DNA of 64,000 nucleotides, from the NCBI GenBank assembly GCA_964219355.1, contig CAXPOZ010000004.1:372001-436000 (forward strand). The letters are read 5' to 3'. This document shows positions 60,567 to 64,000 of this stretch, in pieces. Origin of the DNA: Parvularcula sp964219355. Lineage in GTDB: Bacteria > Pseudomonadota > Alphaproteobacteria > Caulobacterales > Parvularculaceae. Position 1 is the first letter of the stretch. Each line of letters starts with the position of its first letter. A program made the translations under genes and the position numbers. The notes under the pieces are model-generated. The model worked only from the letters and a program-made list of their open reading frames with translations. It made no database searches and was not told the origin of the DNA.

Positions 60567-63500
60567 TTAGAACTCGTAACGAGCACCGAAGCGGATTTCG
60601 TAGCGCGATGCGTCGCCTTGGCGGCTTTCGCACGGCGTGGACGGAACGCCCGACGCGTCAACTGCACAGATCGACGGGAAGCCCGGCTCGCGCAGGATGC
60701 CCCATTCGTCGTTCAGGAGGTTCGTGAAGTTGTCGATGACGATGAAGGCAGAAGCCTTGTGGTCTTCAAAGACGTTGAACTCCTGCTCGACTTTGACGTC
60801 GATCTTGCCCCACCAGGAACCCTCTTCGCCATTACGTTCCGCGCCAGCGGCGAGGTACGGACGGCCTTCGAGGAACGGGTTGAAGCCAGAGATCGAGTTC
60901 GGATCGACATCGATCGTGAGGCTGTACGGACGACCCGAGCTGACCTGACCAAAGGCAGAGAACTGAGTGAGGTTCTCACCAAAGAAAGCCTTCTCGTAGT
61001 TCACGAGACCTGTGAAGCGGTGCTTGGTGTTGTAGTCGGAGATAGCAGAGCTGACGTCCTGCGGGTCACCGAATGCACGGTTCACATAGTTCGAGAACGC
61101 GACCGACGACGTCATCGGGTGAACGTCTTCGGCATCCGAGTAGGCATAGCCGAGCGACCAATCGAGACCGAAGTCGTAGTCTTTTGCGATCGAGCCCGAA
61201 AGAAGAAGCGAGTCAGCATCATCATCCGAGTTGGTCAGCACAAAAGCGGCTTCACGCGTGCTTGAGTAAGTCGGGTACTCACGACCATCCGGACCCGTTG
61301 TGGTGCCGGTCTGCTCGAGATCACCACGGATCCAGACTGCGCTGTCCACGGACATTGTGAACAGAGCATCAGCAGAAAGGACGTACTCGCCACCAAGTGC
61401 CGGTGCGTCGACGAGGAAAGTACCGCCAAGAGCGAATTTCCATTCGGACGGAAGTTCAAAGTCCGGATCAAGATAGTTGATCTCGAAGTTCGAACCCGCG
61501 CCAGCAGCAACAGCATCGATCATGGCTTGCGGGACGCAGTAGCCCGGGCCAGTCGGAACGCCAGCTTCACACATGCCGTAAGGAATGGTGAAGATCGACG
61601 GACCGCCGTTTTGCTCGAGACCGAAGGAACCACCATCGGCACCGAATTGCAGCACGTTGTTGGCTGAGTAGGTGTTCGACAGCCAGACATTCGGGTTACC
61701 GCCCGAATAGAGGCCAACACCACCACGCAGATCGACGTTCGACGTCATATCCCAGGTGAAGCCAAGACGCGGCTGCAGCAGGCCTTCGCCGTCAAGCGTC
61801 TGACCATTCGAGAAGCCGTAGTCTGCAAGGAAATCCGGGTTGGTTTCCGGTGCATCATCCGTGGTGTACCAGTCGTAGCGAAGACCGCCGATGACAACGA
61901 AGCCATTGCCGAAGTCATACTCGTCTTGGAAGTATACGGTGTTGATCGAGTAACCCCAATCAGCAGCAGCGTCAGCCGGGTCACCTGAAGGCGCGTTGTT
62001 GTAGTTGATGTTGTCAGCAAGGCCGAGCTCGAAGTTTTCGATCGCCGGATCGAAGATCCCCGGAAGCATTGCGCCGCTGAATGCGTCGAAGTCGATTTCC
62101 GTTTCGACGTGCTGGACGAAGACGTTGAAGACTTCGAGCGACTCGATTTCGTAACCGAAGCTGAAGTTGTGGTTGCCTGCGTCGTAGAAGCCTTTGAGCG
62201 CAAGGTTGAACGTGTCGTATTTCAGCTTGTTGGCCTGACGGCTGTCATCGCCGCCGAGATAAACGTGAACGTCATCGGTCTCGATGGTGATCTCACCGAA
62301 GTCCGTACCACCGACAGAGATCTGACGGTTGTCGAGTTCAGAATAGCCAACACGGATTTCAGTCGAGAAGTTCTCGGTCCAATCCGAATAGAGCGAGCCA
62401 ACATAAGAAGTGAGTTCCGAACCGCGCTCATAGAGGTGGTTGGAGAATTCAAGCTCGTTCAGGTCACCGTCGGACTCAACGATGTTGAAGCCGTCGTTCC
62501 AGTTGTAGGTGAAGGACGCACGGTGATTATCAGTGACGTTCCAGTCGAGTTTGATGAGGATCTTTTCGTCTTCATTGTCGAAGCTGGAAGGGATCACACC
62601 CGGATCGTAGCCATAGATGTCGCGCGAGATACGCAGGATCTCATCAATCTCAGCTTGCGTGATGTTGACTTCGTTGACTGCACCAGAGCCGATCGGGCCA
62701 CGGTCGAAGAGGTTCACACCGTCGAGTTTTTCGTATGCAGCGAAGAAGAACAGTTTGTCCTGAATGATCGGGCCGCCGATGCCGATACCGTAGCGGTACT
62801 CGTCATATTCGCCGGACTCGATGTCGTCGCCTTCGAGGCTGTCGGCGCGCAGACCGTCATTGGTGTAGTCACCAAAGATGTAGCCGTGGAAATCGTTCGT
62901 ACCGGACTTGGTCACAGCGTTGATGTTACAGGCAGAGAAGCCGCCATACTGAACGTCAAACGGCGCAAGCTCGACAGCAACCTGCTCGATCGCGTCGTAA
63001 GAGAACGGGATCCGCTCGGTCGGGTAACCGTTGGCGTTCAGGCCGAAATTGTCGTTCATGCGAACGCCATCGACAGTCAGCGAGTTGAAGCGGGAGTTTT
63101 TGCCGCCACACTGAACGGCGTTGATGTCACCGCGGCTCTCATCGACATAAACGCGCGGGTCGAGGCGCAGGATGTCGGTCAGGTTACGGTTGATGGCCGG
63201 AGCGGTTTCCAGCGTATCAAGGCCGAAAGCTGCGCTCGGGCCAGCTGCGAGATCAGCGCCAACAGCCTGGCGTGTCGCAACAACGACGATCGTGTCGCCG
63301 CCGGTGGAAGAAGAAAGGTCGAAGCTGAGCGACGTCGTATCGCCGAGAGAAACGCTCAGGTCTTCAACGCGCTCGCCCTGATAACCAGAGCTCGTGACAG
63401 CAACGCTGTATGTGCCACCAACGCTCAGGCTGCGGAAGGTGAACTCACCGGAAGCACCGGTCGTAACCGAACGGCGGTAGCCGGTTTCAGCATCGGAGAT

Positions 63501-63644
63501 GACGACGGTCGCGCCGGAGATCGGTGCGCCAGCTTCGTCGGTAACGGTGCCGCGAATGGCGCCGGTTGTTTCCTGCGCAGCGGCGAAGCCGCCGATAAGC
63601 GCGAACGCGGCTGCACCCGCAGCAAGCGTGCTTTTGAAGCTCAT
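60567..63644 (-). CDS. TonB-dependent receptor with carboxypeptidase-regulatory-like domain (Oar-like)
   Basis: 1025 aa outer-membrane protein. A signal peptide (MSFKSTLAAGAAAFALIGGFAAAQ) is followed by a CarboxypepD-reg-like beta domain (about 27-110, AIRGTVTDEAGAPISGATVVIS). The plug is at about 125-245 (NSRFNSLTVDGVRMNDNFGLN; QYGGFSACNINAVTKSGTNDFHG). The 22-strand barrel is rich in Asp/Asn loops and ends in Phe (FGARYEF). It resembles Oar-type receptors rather than siderophore receptors, and might take up peptides, polysaccharide fragments or other large ligands. Long open frames on the other strand are artefacts of codon bias. An intrinsic terminator is downstream. Confidence 0.93.
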   Translation of the reverse strand: MSFKSTLAAGAAAFALIGGFAAAQETTGAIRGTVTDEAGAPISGATVVISDAETGYRRSVTTGASGEFTFRSLSVGGTYSVAVTSSGYQGERVEDLSVSLGDTTSLSFDLSSSTGGDTIVVVATRQAVGADLAAGPSAAFGLDTLETAPAINRNLTDILRLDPRVYVDESRGDINAVQCGGKNSRFNSLTVDGVRMNDNFGLNANGYPTERIPFSYDAIEQVAVELAPFDVQYGGFSACNINAVTKSGTNDFHGYIFGDYTNDGLRADSLEGDDIESGEYDEYRYGIGIGGPIIQDKLFFFAAYEKLDGVNLFDRGPIGSGAVNEVNITQAEIDEILRISRDIYGYDPGVIPSSFDNEDEKILIKLDWNVTDNHRASFTYNWNDGFNIVESDGDLNELEFSNHLYERGSELTSYVGSLYSDWTENFSTEIRVGYSELDNRQISVGGTDFGEITIETDDVHVYLGGDDSRQANKLKYDTFNLALKGFYDAGNHNFSFGYEIESLEVFNVFVQHVETEIDFDAFSGAMLPGIFDPAIENFELGLADNINYNNAPSGDPADAAADWGYSINTVYFQDEYDFGNGFVVIGGLRYDWYTTDDAPETNPDFLADYGFSNGQTLDGEGLLQPRLGFTWDMTSNVDLRGGVGLYSGGNPNVWLSNTYSANNVLQFGADGGSFGLEQNGGPSIFTIPYGMCEAGVPTGPGYCVPQAMIDAVAAGAGSNFEINYLDPDFELPSEWKFALGGTFLVDAPALGGEYVLSADALFTMSVDSAVWIRGDLEQTGTTTGPDGREYPTYSSTREAAFVLTNSDDDADSLLLSGSIAKDYDFGLDWSLGYAYSDAEDVHPMTSSVAFSNYVNRAFGDPQDVSSAISDYNTKHRFTGLVNYEKAFFGENLTQFSAFGQVSSGRPYSLTIDVDPNSISGFNPFLEGRPYLAAGAERNGEEGSWWGKIDVKVEQEFNVFEDHKASAFIVIDNFTNLLNDEWGILREPGFPSICAVDASGVPSTPCESRQGDASRYEIRFGARYEF

Positions 63645-63937
63645 GGATATACCCCTATTGGAACGATGAATAAGTGTTCAGGTACTGACCTACCCACGGG
63701 CCCGCTAGGCCCTCAATGTAACAGTTCCGTGACAAGATGGTCTCAACAGCGTGACATGCTGCAGCTGCACAAAGAGCGTTACTTTTTGGCCACAGTTACA
63801 GTTGAGCGAAACCGTCGCGGCAATTTCGTGTACTGATAATGTGGAAAAAATAAATCTGCTCGCAGCTACAGAAGCATAGCTTCATCATGCTCCACGAGCC
63901 GTGCGCGTGACAGAATCCTGCGCACGGACAAACCGCA
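63645..63937. other. Intergenic region upstream of the TonB-dependent receptor
   Basis: About 290 nt that should contain the receptor promoter on the minus strand. A+T content rises around 63780-63890. No gene with coding character is visible. Only the hairpin at 63899-63927 stands out. Confidence 0.45.
63899..63927. promoter_or_regulatory. Inverted repeat near the right edge
   Basis: CCGTGCGC (63899-63906) and GCGCACGG (63920-63927) form a perfect 8-bp dyad with a 13-nt centre, ten bases before a possible plus-strand ATG at 63938. It might be an operator or a leader hairpin; no T tract follows on either strand. Confidence 0.3.
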
Positions 63938-64000
63938 ATGAGTCCAGTCGTTTACATACGATCGGGGATTGGCAGCCCAAGAATTGTGAGCGCATTTGAC
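63938..64000 (+). CDS. Possible start of an unidentified gene, truncated by the window
   Basis: An ATG at 63938 opens a frame of 21 codons that runs off the edge, starting MSPVVYIRSGIGSPRIVSAF. The composition is compatible with a real N-terminus (beta strand, Gly-rich turn), but no ribosome-binding site is clear and no family can be assigned. The opposite strand is also open over part of this stretch, so the call is tentative. Confidence 0.25.
   Translation, partial: MSPVVYIRSGIGSPRIVSAFD

Noticed and set aside
62109..63836. A 575-codon open frame on the plus strand across the TonB-dependent receptor gene
   Set aside because: It is antisense to a protein with clear signal peptide, plug and barrel motifs. 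The long frame follows from codon bias on the other strand and has no recognisable domain.

Overview
The window is about 60% G+C and almost fully coding. Its gene content is that of a free-living, probably marine alphaproteobacterium of the Caulobacterales / Hyphomonadaceae / Parvularculaceae type. The evidence is: the GAnTC methyltransferase gene ccrM; homologues of the Caulobacter cell-cycle factors RcdA (DUF1465) and TrcR (DUF1013); a split F0 operon with both b' and b subunits; the alphaproteobacterial murA-DUF2948-hisD gene order; and an Oar-like TonB-dependent receptor. There is one tRNA gene (Thr-GGT). I see no rRNA, CRISPR array, insertion sequence, integrase or prophage.

Layout. 1-3801 (minus): a small conserved gene, murA, a lipoprotein gene that interrupts the usual order, DUF2948, and hisD running off the left edge. 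4133-5512: an unrecognised four-helix membrane protein. 5537-8269 (minus): an aldehyde dehydrogenase, tRNA-Thr and long-form hisG. 8406-13940 (plus): an M13 metallopeptidase lipoprotein, a divergent PEP-carboxylase-like protein and a DUF2147 protein. 14034-18466: an RND efflux adaptor and pump. 18471-22620 (minus): rcdA with a possible coupled small ORF, and a hybrid histidine kinase overlapping a PstS-like periplasmic protein with a histidine-rich tail. 22762-27062 (plus): quinone oxidoreductase, trcR, a DUF547 protein and a MATE transporter. 26995-28336 (minus): two overlapping arsenosugar-type genes.

28433-37418 is a DNA-maintenance block: a radical SAM protein, rnhB, ccrM, mutY (minus), a DUF721/DciA-like gene, a DsbA-like lipoprotein and smc. 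37470-42801 holds a TPR-sulfotransferase, an MmcQ/YjbR protein, a coiled-coil lipoprotein and an S9 peptidase. 43013-46213 holds a small membrane protein and the F0 operon (atpI, B, E, F', F). 46268-49831 (minus) is ctaE-DUF983-SURF1-BCCT, joined by GTGA overlaps. The rest includes ubiD, a GAF-PAS protein, two glutathione transferases, an Lhr-type helicase, manC with an AGE-family isomerase, and a TonB-dependent receptor.

How the genes work together: several sets converge on envelope building (murA, manC/AGE), respiration and ATP synthesis (ctaE/SURF1/F0/ubiD), and chromosome replication, methylation and segregation (ccrM, smc, DciA-like, mutY, rnhB, rcdA, trcR). The least explained parts are the kinase/His-rich PstS-like pair, the PEP-carboxylase-like protein with altered active-site motifs, the repeat-bearing ccrM promoter region, and the 4133-5512 membrane protein.
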